64,000 nt of DNA, from positions 238,178 through 302,177 of the forward strand of contig DIYH01000004.1 in the NCBI GenBank assembly GCA_002435755.1, read 5' to 3'. Shown one piece after another: positions 35,845-44,542 of this stretch. A model generated the notes under the pieces. The model searched no databases. It was given only the letters and a program-made list of their open reading frames with translations, and was not told where the DNA came from. The DNA is from Flammeovirgaceae bacterium UBA6059. Lineage in GTDB: Bacteria; Bacteroidota; Bacteroidia; Cytophagales; Cyclobacteriaceae. The translations under genes were made by a program, and so were the position numbers. How positions within the stretch are numbered: position 1 is the stretch's first letter; every line of letters starts with the position of its first letter.

Positions 35845-37968
35845 CTAGTTAGCAGCTACATCAGCCGATTTGATATCAGTACCAAGTCGCTGCAAGTATG
35901 CAATGAGTGCCACGATCTCAGCTTCTTTAGGTGTTGAGATACCATCACCCTTCAACCTTTCAGCAATCTCAGCAGCTTGTGTATCTAGCAGATCATTGGC
36001 TCTGCCTTCAAAACCTTCTTCATAAGGTACACCGAGTGACCGTAGCGTACTGATCTTTGGGCCAGTCTGCTCCTTATCGATCATTTGCAGCATCAACCAA
36101 GGATATGGAGGCATGATCGATCCAGGTGACATAGATCTAGGGTCCAGCATATGATGGTAATGCCATGAGTCAGGGTACTTTCCTCCCTCTCGATGCAAGT
36201 CAGGACCTGTACGCTTAGAACCCCACAAGAATGGATGGTCATAGACGAACTCACCGGCCTTAGAATATTCGCCATAGCGCTCTGTTTCAGACCTAAATGG
36301 CCGTATCATCTGTGAGTGGCAGGTATTACAGCCTTCACGTATATAAATGTCTCTACCATGAAGCTCCAATGGCGTATAAGGCTGTACTGAAGCTATTGTA
36401 GGAATATTGGATTTGACAAGGAAAGTTGGGATCATTTCGATCGCTCCTCCTATAAGGATAGCGACCAATGCCAAAGCTGTAAAGATCACTGGTTTACGCT
36501 CTAATGCGTGGTGCCAACCACCACCTACGACCTGTACATTTTTCTCTAGTGCAGGGGCCTCAGCAGCTTCATTCGCCATAAACGAACCAGCAGCAGCAGT
36601 CTTCATTAGGTTGTACACCATTAAAAACATTCCTGCGAAATACATCAAACCACCAACTGACCTTAGGATGTACATCGGTATGATCTGGGTAACAGTCTCA
36701 AGGAAGTTAGGATACAAAAGGAATCCATCAGCAGTGAACTGCTTCCACATCAATGATTGGGTAATACCTGCCCAATACATGGGTAGAGCATAGAAGATAA
36801 TGCCAAGTGTTCCCACCCAGAAGTGAACATTGGCAAGCTTCGTAGAGTGAAGTTTTGTATTCCACATCTTAGGTACCAACCAGTACATCATGCCAAAGGT
36901 CAGGAAACCGTTCCAACCAAGACCACCGATGTGTACGTGAGCAATGACCCAGTCAGTAAAGTGAGCAATAGCATTTACATTCTTTAAGGACATCATTGGT
37001 CCTTCGAATGTGCTCATGCCATAAGCTGTAACTGCTACCACCAAAAACTTCAAAACAGGATCTTCTCTGACACGATCCCATGCTCCTCTGAGTGTAAGCA
37101 GACCATTGAGCATACCACCCCATGATGGAGCGATCAGCATCAATGAGAATACCACTCCGAGAGACTGTGCCCAGTCAGGAAGAGAAGTATACAATAGGTG
37201 GTGAGGGCCAGCCCATATGTAAATAAATATGAGTGACCAGAAGTGGATAATAGAAAGCTTATATGAGAATACTGGCCTGTTAGCTGCCTTAGGTAGAAAG
37301 TAATACATCAGGCCCAGGTACGGCGTGGTAAGGAAAAATGCCACAGCATTGTGGCCATACCACCACTGCACCAAAGCATCTTGAACACCTGCATAAGCAG
37401 AATAGCTCTTTAAGAGATTGACCGGTAGGGCAAATGAGTTGACAATATGAAGTACAGCAACAGTAACGAATGTGGCGAGGTAAAACCAGATCGCTACATA
37501 CATGTGTCGCTCTCTACGCTTAATGATCGTACCGATCATGTTGATTCCAAACACCACCCAAACAAGGGCTATGGCGATATCGATAGGCCACTCAAGCTCT
37601 GCATACTCTTTTGCGGTAGATATACCAAGCGGTAATGTCACAGCGGCTGCTACAATGATCAGCTGCCACCCCCAGAAGTGTACCCAGCTCAGGGTATCAT
37701 TAAACAGTCGGGCTTTCATCAGACGCTGAAGGGAGTAGTATACCCCTGCAAAAATGGCGTTACCGACGAAAGCGAAGATCACTGCATTAGTATGCAGAGG
37801 TCTGAGCCTCCCAAACGTGGTGTACTGAAGGCCGAAGCTGAGCTCAGGATAGTATAGCTGAATAGCTATTATCAATCCGACCAGCATACCTACAATACCG
37901 AACACGACAGAGACAACCATGAACCACTTCACGATCTTGTTGTCATACTCAAATTTCTCTAAGGCCAT
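35845..37968 (-). CDS. ccoNO: Fused cbb3 oxidase subunits CcoN and CcoO
   Basis: The catalytic core of a high-affinity terminal oxidase, with CcoN and CcoO on one chain of 707 residues. The ATG at 37968 (MALEKFEYDNKIVKW) is the family start; the frame is open to 38046. Residues 1-470 form CcoN with 12 or more TM helices and haem- and CuB-ligand histidines (RPLHTNAVIF, WWYGHNAVAFFLT, HVHIGGLGWNGF). A linker with one TM helix leads to CcoO (about 530-707), which has a single haem c site in EGCNTCHSQMIRP. It is the first gene of the operon, 82 bases downstream of a CTGA-N6-TCAG site. Confidence 0.95.
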   Translation of the reverse strand: MALEKFEYDNKIVKWFMVVSVVFGIVGMLVGLIIAIQLYYPELSFGLQYTTFGRLRPLHTNAVIFAFVGNAIFAGVYYSLQRLMKARLFNDTLSWVHFWGWQLIIVAAAVTLPLGISTAKEYAELEWPIDIAIALVWVVFGINMIGTIIKRRERHMYVAIWFYLATFVTVAVLHIVNSFALPVNLLKSYSAYAGVQDALVQWWYGHNAVAFFLTTPYLGLMYYFLPKAANRPVFSYKLSIIHFWSLIFIYIWAGPHHLLYTSLPDWAQSLGVVFSLMLIAPSWGGMLNGLLTLRGAWDRVREDPVLKFLVVAVTAYGMSTFEGPMMSLKNVNAIAHFTDWVIAHVHIGGLGWNGFLTFGMMYWLVPKMWNTKLHSTKLANVHFWVGTLGIIFYALPMYWAGITQSLMWKQFTADGFLLYPNFLETVTQIIPMYILRSVGGLMYFAGMFLMVYNLMKTAAAGSFMANEAAEAPALEKNVQVVGGGWHHALERKPVIFTALALVAILIGGAIEMIPTFLVKSNIPTIASVQPYTPLELHGRDIYIREGCNTCHSQMIRPFRSETERYGEYSKAGEFVYDHPFLWGSKRTGPDLHREGGKYPDSWHYHHMLDPRSMSPGSIMPPYPWLMLQMIDKEQTGPKISTLRSLGVPYEEGFEGRANDLLDTQAAEIAERLKGDGISTPKEAEIVALIAYLQRLGTDIKSADVAAN

Positions 37969-37997
37969 AATAGTTGTAGATTTAGTAATTAAGTGGG

Positions 37998-38005
37998 CTA
38001 AACTA
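37998..38005 (-). promoter_or_regulatory. Candidate -7 element of the ccoNO operon
   Basis: On the minus strand TAGTTTAG differs from TAnnTTTG at one position. It lies 29 bases before the ccoNO ATG and about 45 bases downstream of the CTGA-N6-TCAG palindrome, close to a class I activator position. Confidence 0.3.
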
Positions 38006-38049
38006 AAGTGTCTGTTTAGGGCGGAAAATGACACTTCCAGAAGCAAAGA

Positions 38050-38063
38050 CTGACATTCGTCAG
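38050..38063. promoter_or_regulatory. Crp/Fnr-type palindrome upstream of ccoNO
   Basis: CTGACATTCGTCAG is a perfect CTGAC-N4-GTCAG palindrome (extended to ACTGAC/GTCAGT at 38049-38064). The geometry equals the Fnr/FixK box TTGAT-N4-ATCAA. A second site of the same form precedes ccoI at 44426-44439 and agrees at 11 of 14 positions. Confidence 0.55.
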
Positions 38064-38168
38064 TTTTAGTATTTTTCTACCATTTTTGTCTAAAAGATGG
38101 CCATTTTAGCTTGGTGGGTAAGGTGGAGATACCACCCTTATCTTGTGATAAATTAGCTTAACTCAAAT

Positions 38169-39413
38169 GTGAACTCTCTCATAAGATCCATATTGATCCG
38201 ACTGTCTTTGGTGGCAGTAATGATAGGCTTTATCCTGTCTATCGCTCAATGTCAACCTGGCTTCAGGTTGCGCCAGGGCTCACGTAAAATGACGATGAGC
38301 TTTGAGCGGTATAACAATCTGGTCATCATTCCCATTACTATCAATGACAAGATAACCTTGAGGTTTATTCTGGATACGGGTGTCCAAAATGCGATCCTCA
38401 CGGAAAAAGCTTATGCCGATCTGCTTGGGCTACACTACGACCGAAAAATTAATCTCGCAGGAGCCGGAGATATCGATTCGGTCAACGCATATGTGGTCAA
38501 GGACATTAAGTTGGCCTTACCAGGGATCATAGGTGAGCGCCAGTCGCTACTCGTGCTCGAAGAGGACTACCTCAATCTGAGAAATAATCTCGGTGCAGAA
38601 GTCTTTGGCATTATCGGGTATGAAATCTTCAGCAGGTTCGTTGTAGAATTTAATTATGATGAGAATAAGCTCACCTTCTACGAACCCCACTATTTCACCC
38701 CGAAAAAGTACTACAAGGTGCTACCATTGTCAATTGAGGGGACCAAGCCCTTTATTCAGGTACCAATCACTCAGGCCAATGGGAAAAAGATAGACGCCAA
38801 ACTCCTGGTAGACACAGGTGCCAGTCATGCCGTATTGTTGGAGAAAGATACCGATCCTGATCTCGTCCTACCGGAAAAGGTATTACGCACTTCGCTTGGG
38901 AAGGGGTTGAGTGGTGATATAGCCGGCGATGTAGGTCGATTGAAAAGCATCAAAATGGACAAGTACGTTTTCAAGGATGTCCTCGCAAGTTATCCGTTGG
39001 CAGGAGCATATAGGAGAAAAAGGGATGATGGCCGAAATGGTACTTTAGGTGGTGAGATTCTTACTCGGTTCAACCCGGTCATCGATTATTTCCAAAACAA
39101 ACTGTACCTGCGCAAAAGCGAAGAGCATCGAAAGACTTTCGAGCATGATATGGCCGGATTAGAGTTTACCGCAGTAGGCAAAGATCTCAATCAAATACTG
39201 GTGACCAAAGTGAGACCAGACTCGCCTGCTTTCAAAGCGGGGATGCTAAAAGATGATATTATCACACACGTCCATGGCCACCGAATCGGTACTACAAATT
39301 TCAACTATATCAACACACTATTCCGACTCAGACCCGGGAAAAAGGTGAAACTGAGAGTACTCCGAGGAGACGAAGAATTGAAGGTAGACTTCAGGCTTGA
39401 ACGGATGATATAA
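38169..39413 (+). CDS. Secreted retropepsin-like aspartyl protease with PDZ domain
   Basis: A 414-residue exported protein starting at a GTG. The signal peptide runs to about residue 30 (SIAQC suggests a lipidation Cys). Two retropepsin-like half-domains follow: FILDTGVQNAIL near residue 67 and LLVDTGASHAVLL near residue 215, each with the catalytic DTG. Both halves on one chain can form a bilobed protease. A PDZ domain occupies about 320-400 (KVRPDSPAFKAGMLKDDIITHV). Similar two-copy aspartyl protease-PDZ proteins are common in Bacteroidota but their substrates are unknown. It lies between the two cco gene groups and is followed by a glycosyltransferase gene. Confidence 0.85.
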   Translation: MNSLIRSILIRLSLVAVMIGFILSIAQCQPGFRLRQGSRKMTMSFERYNNLVIIPITINDKITLRFILDTGVQNAILTEKAYADLLGLHYDRKINLAGAGDIDSVNAYVVKDIKLALPGIIGERQSLLVLEEDYLNLRNNLGAEVFGIIGYEIFSRFVVEFNYDENKLTFYEPHYFTPKKYYKVLPLSIEGTKPFIQVPITQANGKKIDAKLLVDTGASHAVLLEKDTDPDLVLPEKVLRTSLGKGLSGDIAGDVGRLKSIKMDKYVFKDVLASYPLAGAYRRKRDDGRNGTLGGEILTRFNPVIDYFQNKLYLRKSEEHRKTFEHDMAGLEFTAVGKDLNQILVTKVRPDSPAFKAGMLKDDIITHVHGHRIGTTNFNYINTLFRLRPGKKVKLRVLRGDEELKVDFRLERMI

Positions 39414-39425
39414 TCTCTATTTTTG
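39397..39425 (+). promoter_or_regulatory. Promoter of the family 39 glycosyltransferase gene
   Basis: TTG (39397-39399), an 18-base spacer and TATTTTTG (39418-39425), an exact TAnnTTTG, lie 7 bases before the ATG at 39433. The promoter overlaps the end of the upstream protease gene. Confidence 0.45.
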
Positions 39426-39432
39426 AAGCTCG

Positions 39433-41049
39433 ATGAAAACACTCGACGAGCATAACCGAGCTTTTGTAGCGTTCCTTTTTGTACTTGGGGTCGTTGCACT
39501 TTTTTTGAACCTCGGCCTGGAGCCACTTCATTTCGAAGAACCCAGACGTGCCATAGTCTCACTTGAAATGGAACTTACCGGCAACTGGTGGGTACCTAAG
39601 ATCAATGGTGAATACTACTATAACAAACCCCCACTCTACAACTGGCTACTCATTCTTCTCTTCAAAATTTTCGGCTATGAAGAGTGGGTGACACGTATGC
39701 CATCAGTGTTGTCTCTCATTGCTATTGGGATTGTCAACTTCTACTTTTTTCGTCATCGTATAGGGGAGAAAGCTGCTTTGTTCGGCTCTGTTTTTTGGAT
39801 CACCAGTGGGGATTTGCTGTTCTATTTTTCCTTCCAGGGAGAAATCGACCTGTTCTATACGTTAATCGTGTTTTTGCAGGTATTAGTAATATTCTACTTC
39901 ACCGACAAGGACAAGCTTTGGCAAATGTTCCTATTGTCCTACTTGCTCTGTGGTATCGGCTTTCTCACCAAGGGGCTTCCGTCACTCGCATTCCAGGCAT
40001 TGACCATTCTTGGGTTAATGGCATATAGGAGGCGGTTTAGCGCACTTTTTCACCCTGCACATTTCGCAGGAATTAGCTTATTGGCATTAACCATTGGAGG
40101 GTTCTTCTTGAAGTACAGCCAGTACAATGATCCATTGCCTTATATAGTCAGACTGATCAGCGAGTCTACAAGTCGCACTGCCGTTGGTGATCAAAGTTTT
40201 TGGTCATCTATCCAGCACCTCTTTGAGTTTCCATTGATGTTGCTCACCATTTCATCACCGTGGATCATTTTGGTCATATGGTGTCGAAAGCAATTGAAAC
40301 CTGACAGGCTCAAAATGAACCGCTGGGTAGCCTATTGTCTGATATTCTTGGTTGTCAACTTGCCCGTCTATTGGCTAAGTGCTGGTACGAGAGAAAGGTA
40401 CCTTTACATGTTCCTGCCTTTTCTTTTCAATATCCTGGCTTTTACCCTACCGGAAAAAGCAATTCAAACTAAGACCTTGCATTATACCCTTGCCTCAATC
40501 ACTAGTTTACTGGCGTTGATCGCCCTATCTATTCCGTTCATAGAGAGACTGGGGTCTATTGAAAGCCGATATCTGATCATGATAGGGCTTTTGTTGAGTT
40601 TTGGAGGGTTGTCCTACCTACTTTTTAGTGCAAAAAATCAACCCATTTTGGTTTTTGTTGCTGTGCTCCTCATACTGCGCATTGGATTTGATCTGTTGGT
40701 ATTACCTCCGAGATCAGAAAAAAGACGGCAGGAGAACTATGAAGCTTATGCAGAACAGATCAACCAAACGACTAACGGTGCTCCAGTGGCCTTAACTATC
40801 CCAATAGATACAGTTTATTATTCCATTCCATTCACCAAGGACTCTCTGGCCTATAGAGATGCCAAATGGCCTCCGTATCAATTAAGCTATTATCTCAGTA
40901 GGCTGAATAGAGCTATATTAGACAATCAAGCGTCGAATCATGAGTGGGTACTTCGAGATGTGGAGGTAGAGGCCAATGAAGACTTGACACAAATCCTCAA
41001 AGTGGATATTCCATCAAAAGGAAAATATTTTATTCTTGAACAGAGATAG
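39433..41049 (+). CDS. Family 39 (ArnT-like) membrane glycosyltransferase
   Basis: A 538-residue GT-C enzyme that transfers a sugar from a polyprenyl-phosphate donor to lipid or protein on the periplasmic side. About twelve TM helices are visible. The first periplasmic loop has the acidic signature HFEEPRRAIVSLEMELTGNWWVP followed by YYNKPPLYNWL, as in ArnT. The C-terminal 120 residues are a periplasmic domain. The substrate is unknown; lipid A or glycoprotein modification are both possible. The gene ends two bases before the toxin gene of the opposite strand. Confidence 0.9.
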   Translation: MKTLDEHNRAFVAFLFVLGVVALFLNLGLEPLHFEEPRRAIVSLEMELTGNWWVPKINGEYYYNKPPLYNWLLILLFKIFGYEEWVTRMPSVLSLIAIGIVNFYFFRHRIGEKAALFGSVFWITSGDLLFYFSFQGEIDLFYTLIVFLQVLVIFYFTDKDKLWQMFLLSYLLCGIGFLTKGLPSLAFQALTILGLMAYRRRFSALFHPAHFAGISLLALTIGGFFLKYSQYNDPLPYIVRLISESTSRTAVGDQSFWSSIQHLFEFPLMLLTISSPWIILVIWCRKQLKPDRLKMNRWVAYCLIFLVVNLPVYWLSAGTRERYLYMFLPFLFNILAFTLPEKAIQTKTLHYTLASITSLLALIALSIPFIERLGSIESRYLIMIGLLLSFGGLSYLLFSAKNQPILVFVAVLLILRIGFDLLVLPPRSEKRRQENYEAYAEQINQTTNGAPVALTIPIDTVYYSIPFTKDSLAYRDAKWPPYQLSYYLSRLNRAILDNQASNHEWVLRDVEVEANEDLTQILKVDIPSKGKYFILEQR

Positions 41050-41050
41050 A

Positions 41051-41446
41051 CTATAACATTTCGATACCCAAAGAATCTCCGAGGGACCTCAATTTCTTGT
41101 CCTGGGTTAATACGCCATACCTCATCTTCAAGGCCAACGTCAGGTACAAACAGTCATACACCGGGTGACTGGTTTTGACTGCCAACACCAATGCATCATC
41201 TATGATGCTCGCATTAGGTATGATTTTGTCAGCCATATCTAAGCCGATCTGAAGTGCTCTATGTGCTTCTGTCTCCTCAATTCCATTGAAACGAACATAT
41301 TTCCAGAGAACATTACCAAGTTCAGCCACAAATATTTCCGGTACTATAACCGTATCTGCCTTAAAAATGAGGTCTGCGGTAAGGGCCCTTCTCTGGTCGT
41401 CTAAGATAAACGGCATTGCACCACTGACGTCCAATATGAGGTTCAT
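41051..41446 (-). CDS. vapC: PIN-domain toxin, VapC/FitB-like
   Basis: A 131-residue PIN-domain ribonuclease, the toxin of a type II module. The four acidic active-site residues are recognisable: D6 in LILDVSGA, E42 in FVAELGNVLWK, D98 in HPVYDCLYLTLA and D116 in LTQDKKLRS. Such toxins cleave tRNA or rRNA when freed from the antitoxin. The ATG overlaps the antitoxin stop by 4 bases (ATGA), so toxin translation depends on antitoxin translation. Confidence 0.9.
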   Translation of the reverse strand: MNLILDVSGAMPFILDDQRRALTADLIFKADTVIVPEIFVAELGNVLWKYVRFNGIEETEAHRALQIGLDMADKIIPNASIIDDALVLAVKTSHPVYDCLYLTLALKMRYGVLTQDKKLRSLGDSLGIEML

Positions 41447-41682
41447 CGCTCTCGATCCTCTCTTACCAGATTAACTATGTCTAACTTATCTGATAAGTCC
41501 ACCTTCAGGCCCATCATCTTCCGCACTGCCTGCTGCCTTCTTGTCATTTGCTCATCATGGTTAAGTGCATTTTCAAGAATCACCAAAGCTTGCTGCATAA
41601 TGCTTCTTCTCTCGGCTTTTGCCTTTGCCTTCAACTTTTCATAAAGCTCATCAGGCAGGTCGCGCATTTGAAGTACAGCCAT
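41443..41682 (-). CDS. vapB: Ribbon-helix-helix antitoxin, FitA/VapB-like
   Basis: From the ATG at 41682 it has 79 residues (a TTG at 41700 would add six). The N-terminal MRDLPDELYEKLKAKAKAERRSIMQQALVIL is a ribbon-helix-helix DNA-binding domain of FitA type, with a basic region then an acidic C-terminus that would plug the toxin. An 18-bp inverted repeat directly upstream (41701-41743) is the likely autoregulatory operator. Confidence 0.87.
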   Translation of the reverse strand: MAVLQMRDLPDELYEKLKAKAKAERRSIMQQALVILENALNHDEQMTRRQQAVRKMMGLKVDLSDKLDIVNLVREDRER

Positions 41683-41700
41683 AATCTCTTTTAGATTCAA

Positions 41701-41743
41701 ATCTACACAAAATGCATTTATTATGAATGTATTTTGTGTAGAT
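41701..41743. promoter_or_regulatory. Toxin-antitoxin operator, long inverted repeat
   Basis: ATCTACACAAAATGCATT (41701-41718) and AATGTATTTTGTGTAGAT (41726-41743) pair at 17 of 18 positions around a 7-base spacer. The repeat lies 19 bases upstream of the antitoxin ATG. Ribbon-helix-helix antitoxins bind such palindromes to repress their own operon. Confidence 0.75.
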
Positions 41744-41759
41744 TACACATCCTCATGCA

Positions 41760-41930
41760 CTAGTTTTTCTCTGGCGACTGATCTGGCTTCTTCTCATCAT
41801 CAAAAAGAATTCTCACGCTGGGACCATAAGTGTCCTCAAACTGCCCGGATTTAGTAGCCCAAATGAATGCGACAAGGAAAAAGGAAGCCACAATCACACT
41901 TGTCAATATCAGTCCTACTATGATCAGCAT
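41760..41930 (-). CDS. ccoS: cbb3 oxidase assembly protein CcoS
   Basis: A 56-residue single-helix protein. The TM helix covers residues 1-25 (MLIIVGLILTSVIVASFF), followed by the CcoS signature WATKSGQFEDTYGPSVRILFDD. CcoS is needed for cofactor insertion in CcoN. It starts 4 bases after the ccoI stop, forming the usual ccoI-ccoS pair. It is separated from ccoNO by about 3.8 kb of unrelated genes. The ATG at 41930 is the only start in frame. Confidence 0.9.
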   Translation of the reverse strand: MLIIVGLILTSVIVASFFLVAFIWATKSGQFEDTYGPSVRILFDDEKKPDQSPEKN

Positions 41931-41934
41931 ATGA

Positions 41935-44367
41935 TTAAAGTTGCTTCATTTTAGTCAATAATTGAATAGAAAGTGTGGCAAAAGCTACCACAGAAATACT
42001 ACTCACAGGCATCAGTATAGCAGCATAAACTGGTTCCAGTAATCCGGTTACCGCCAGGGACAGTCCCACCAAATTGTATAAGAAAGAAATAACAAAGCTC
42101 GCAATGATGATGCTCTTCGATGACTTTGCAAAGTCAATAAATGCTGACAGTCTGGAAAACCGAGAGGCCTCAAGAATGCCATCACAGGCCGGAGAAAAAG
42201 AGGAAACGCTTTCTGTCAAGGCTATACCCACCTCGCTTTGTTTGAGTGCTCCCGCATCATTAAGCCCATCTCCAACCATAAGTACTTTGTGCCCTTCTCG
42301 CTGCAGTGACTGAACGTAAGCCAGCTTATCCTGGGGCGACTGCTCAAACTTCATTGTGGTACCTATCGGAAACTTTGATTTAAGCCGTTCCTCTTCAGCA
42401 TCATGATCTCCTGAGATCAAGGATAGTCCATACTGACCTTGCAAGGTTCCGATCAGATCATCCAAACCTTCTCTGAATTCATTGGCAATCTCAAAGTAGC
42501 CTGTCTGACCTTCAACTGAGAAGTACACCCGTGAACTATTAATGTCAGTCTTAGTATCCTCCCAATCCACAAACTTCGCTGAGCCCACTTTACCAAAAAC
42601 TCCCTCCACACTTCCTTGTAGTCCTTTACCTTCCAATTCTTCAAGATCATATACACTTCGCAATATGAGACCCTTTTGAACAGCAAAATGATTGAACAGC
42701 TTTCTACTTAGTGGATGGGTCGATTGGCTTACCAGTGCATAGACCAACTCAAGACCATTCGTATCCAGACTACCTACCTGCCTGATACCCGATTGACCAG
42801 TCTCCGTGATAGTCCCGGTTTTATCAAACACGATGTGGGTAATACCAGCCAGTTTTTCAATGATTGTTGCATTCTTGAGAAAAAACCGCCTCGATCCAAA
42901 AGCACTCATCGCTGTGCCCAAAGTAAACGGAGTAGCAAGGGCTAAAGCACAAGGACATGCCACAATAAGCACCGCGGTAAACGCTGTGAACATTACAGTA
43001 GGATCGGTCATCGACCAGTAGACTGCCGTGATACTCGCAATGGCCAATATGATCCCCGTAAAATACCTGGCGATCTGGTCTACAAGGCTCTGCCATTTGC
43101 CTTCGTCAGATTTACTAAAGGTGTCCTGGTTCCAAAGTTGAGTGAGGTATCCTTGGGCAACCTCTTTATCCACCAGCACTTCTATTCGTTCGCCAACCAA
43201 TCGGCCTCCTGCGTAGAGGTAAGCCCCTTTCTTCTTTTGAACAGGCTCGGACTCACCCGTAACAAAGCTATAATCGACTTTCGCATGAGGGCTCAATAAT
43301 ACACTGTCCGAAGGAATGATCTCCCGATTTCTGATAAGCAACGTATTTCCTACTTCAATCTGCCTCAGAGATATCGCTTCTGTTGACCCATTGGTCACTC
43401 TGGTGATACCTAGCGGGAAATAACTCTTATAGTCACGCTCAAAGCTTAATCCCTCATATGTCTTCTGTTGAAACCACTTACCTATCAATAAAAAAAACAA
43501 CAGACCTGCAAGTGAATCAAGATATCCCGGTCCTGTGGCAGAAATGATTTCATAGACACTTCTCAAAAAAAGTGTCAGTATACCAATACTAATAGGTATA
43601 TCAATATTGATAAACCCCTTGCGCAGACCACTCCATGCAGAAAGAAAGTAGTCTGTACTGCAATAAAAAATCACCGGAAGGGCAAAGACAATATTGAGGT
43701 AACTCATAAAAGTCCTTACCTCGGCATCCATAGGGCCTTCGAAACCCAAGTATTCTGGAAAACTCAACAGCATGACATTACCGAAAGCAAAACCCGCTAC
43801 ACCGATCTTGATGAAAAGCGACCGATTCGGATTATAGGATTTCTCTTTCTCGCCATTGTTGAGACTAATGTGTGGTTCATAGCCCAATGAGGCCAACTGC
43901 TCTACCAGCTGTCTCAGTGTTATTTCGGAAGGGTCGTACCCAATGGTCAACTGTTTCTTAACGAAATTGACCCGGCTCTGCTTGACACCCGGTTGAAGTC
44001 TGTAAAGATTTTCCAATAACCAAATGCAGGAACTGCAATGAATGGCCGGGATGTAGAGTGTCAATTTCTCGAAAGTCTCACTTTGGAAGTCGAGCAGTTG
44101 CTTCTGTATATCGGCACTTTCCAAGTAAGAAAACTGATCGTCCGTTGGGGCGGACTTGAGCTTAATCCCTGGAGTCTGTTCGAGATCGTAGTAATTGCAA
44201 AGGCCGTTCTCGTCAAGGATTTGATATACAAGTTTGCAACCATCACAGCAGAAGTTTTTTTCCTCTATGCTGATCTCTCCTGGTGAGCAAGGGTCTCCAC
44301 AGTGATAGCATTCCCCCTGGCCTACTGGCTTAGCAGTGGCCTCTTCTGTCCCCAATAAAGTCTCCAT
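41935..44367 (-). CDS. ccoI: Copper-translocating P-type ATPase CcoI/FixI
   Basis: An 810-residue P1B ATPase that exports copper for cbb3 assembly. The N-terminus holds a Cys-rich zinc-finger-like segment (CYHCGDPC, CCDGCKLVY, about 20-60) and a heavy-metal domain with CSSCIWLL near residue 110. Eight TM helices are expected. The ion motif VACPCALALATPF, phosphorylation motif FDKTGTITE and hinge MVGDGLNDAGALKQ are all intact. The upstream gap carries a CTGA-N6-TCAG palindrome like that before ccoNO. Confidence 0.95.
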   Translation of the reverse strand: METLLGTEEATAKPVGQGECYHCGDPCSPGEISIEEKNFCCDGCKLVYQILDENGLCNYYDLEQTPGIKLKSAPTDDQFSYLESADIQKQLLDFQSETFEKLTLYIPAIHCSSCIWLLENLYRLQPGVKQSRVNFVKKQLTIGYDPSEITLRQLVEQLASLGYEPHISLNNGEKEKSYNPNRSLFIKIGVAGFAFGNVMLLSFPEYLGFEGPMDAEVRTFMSYLNIVFALPVIFYCSTDYFLSAWSGLRKGFINIDIPISIGILTLFLRSVYEIISATGPGYLDSLAGLLFFLLIGKWFQQKTYEGLSFERDYKSYFPLGITRVTNGSTEAISLRQIEVGNTLLIRNREIIPSDSVLLSPHAKVDYSFVTGESEPVQKKKGAYLYAGGRLVGERIEVLVDKEVAQGYLTQLWNQDTFSKSDEGKWQSLVDQIARYFTGIILAIASITAVYWSMTDPTVMFTAFTAVLIVACPCALALATPFTLGTAMSAFGSRRFFLKNATIIEKLAGITHIVFDKTGTITETGQSGIRQVGSLDTNGLELVYALVSQSTHPLSRKLFNHFAVQKGLILRSVYDLEELEGKGLQGSVEGVFGKVGSAKFVDWEDTKTDINSSRVYFSVEGQTGYFEIANEFREGLDDLIGTLQGQYGLSLISGDHDAEEERLKSKFPIGTTMKFEQSPQDKLAYVQSLQREGHKVLMVGDGLNDAGALKQSEVGIALTESVSSFSPACDGILEASRFSRLSAFIDFAKSSKSIIIASFVISFLYNLVGLSLAVTGLLEPVYAAILMPVSSISVVAFATLSIQLLTKMKQL

Positions 44368-44425
44368 CAGCTACAAAATTGTCCTGAAAAGGTGAAGTGT
44401 TGGATGACAAGTCAAAACCAAAAAA

Positions 44426-44439
44426 CTGACTTTGATCAG
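44426..44439. promoter_or_regulatory. Crp/Fnr-type palindrome upstream of ccoI
   Basis: CTGACTTTGATCAG has CTGA/TCAG arms with a six-base middle and lies 59 bases upstream of the ccoI ATG. It agrees with the ccoNO site at 11 of 14 positions. It is also 104 bases upstream of the divergent FAD oxidoreductase gene, so it could affect both. Confidence 0.5.
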
Positions 44440-44512
44440 GATTTGGGCAGCAACCCTGTTTTTTGGAGTACACATATTCTTCTACTCATAACCTATTGGC
44501 TCCACGGGTACT

Positions 44513-44520
44513 TAACTTTG
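44513..44520 (+). promoter_or_regulatory. -7 promoter motif of the FAD oxidoreductase gene
   Basis: TAACTTTG is an exact TAnnTTTG match 22 bases before the TTG start at 44543. A TTG at 44496 is only 14 bases upstream, shorter than usual for -33. Confidence 0.4.
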
Positions 44521-44542
44521 CTTTATTACTTATAGAAACAAA

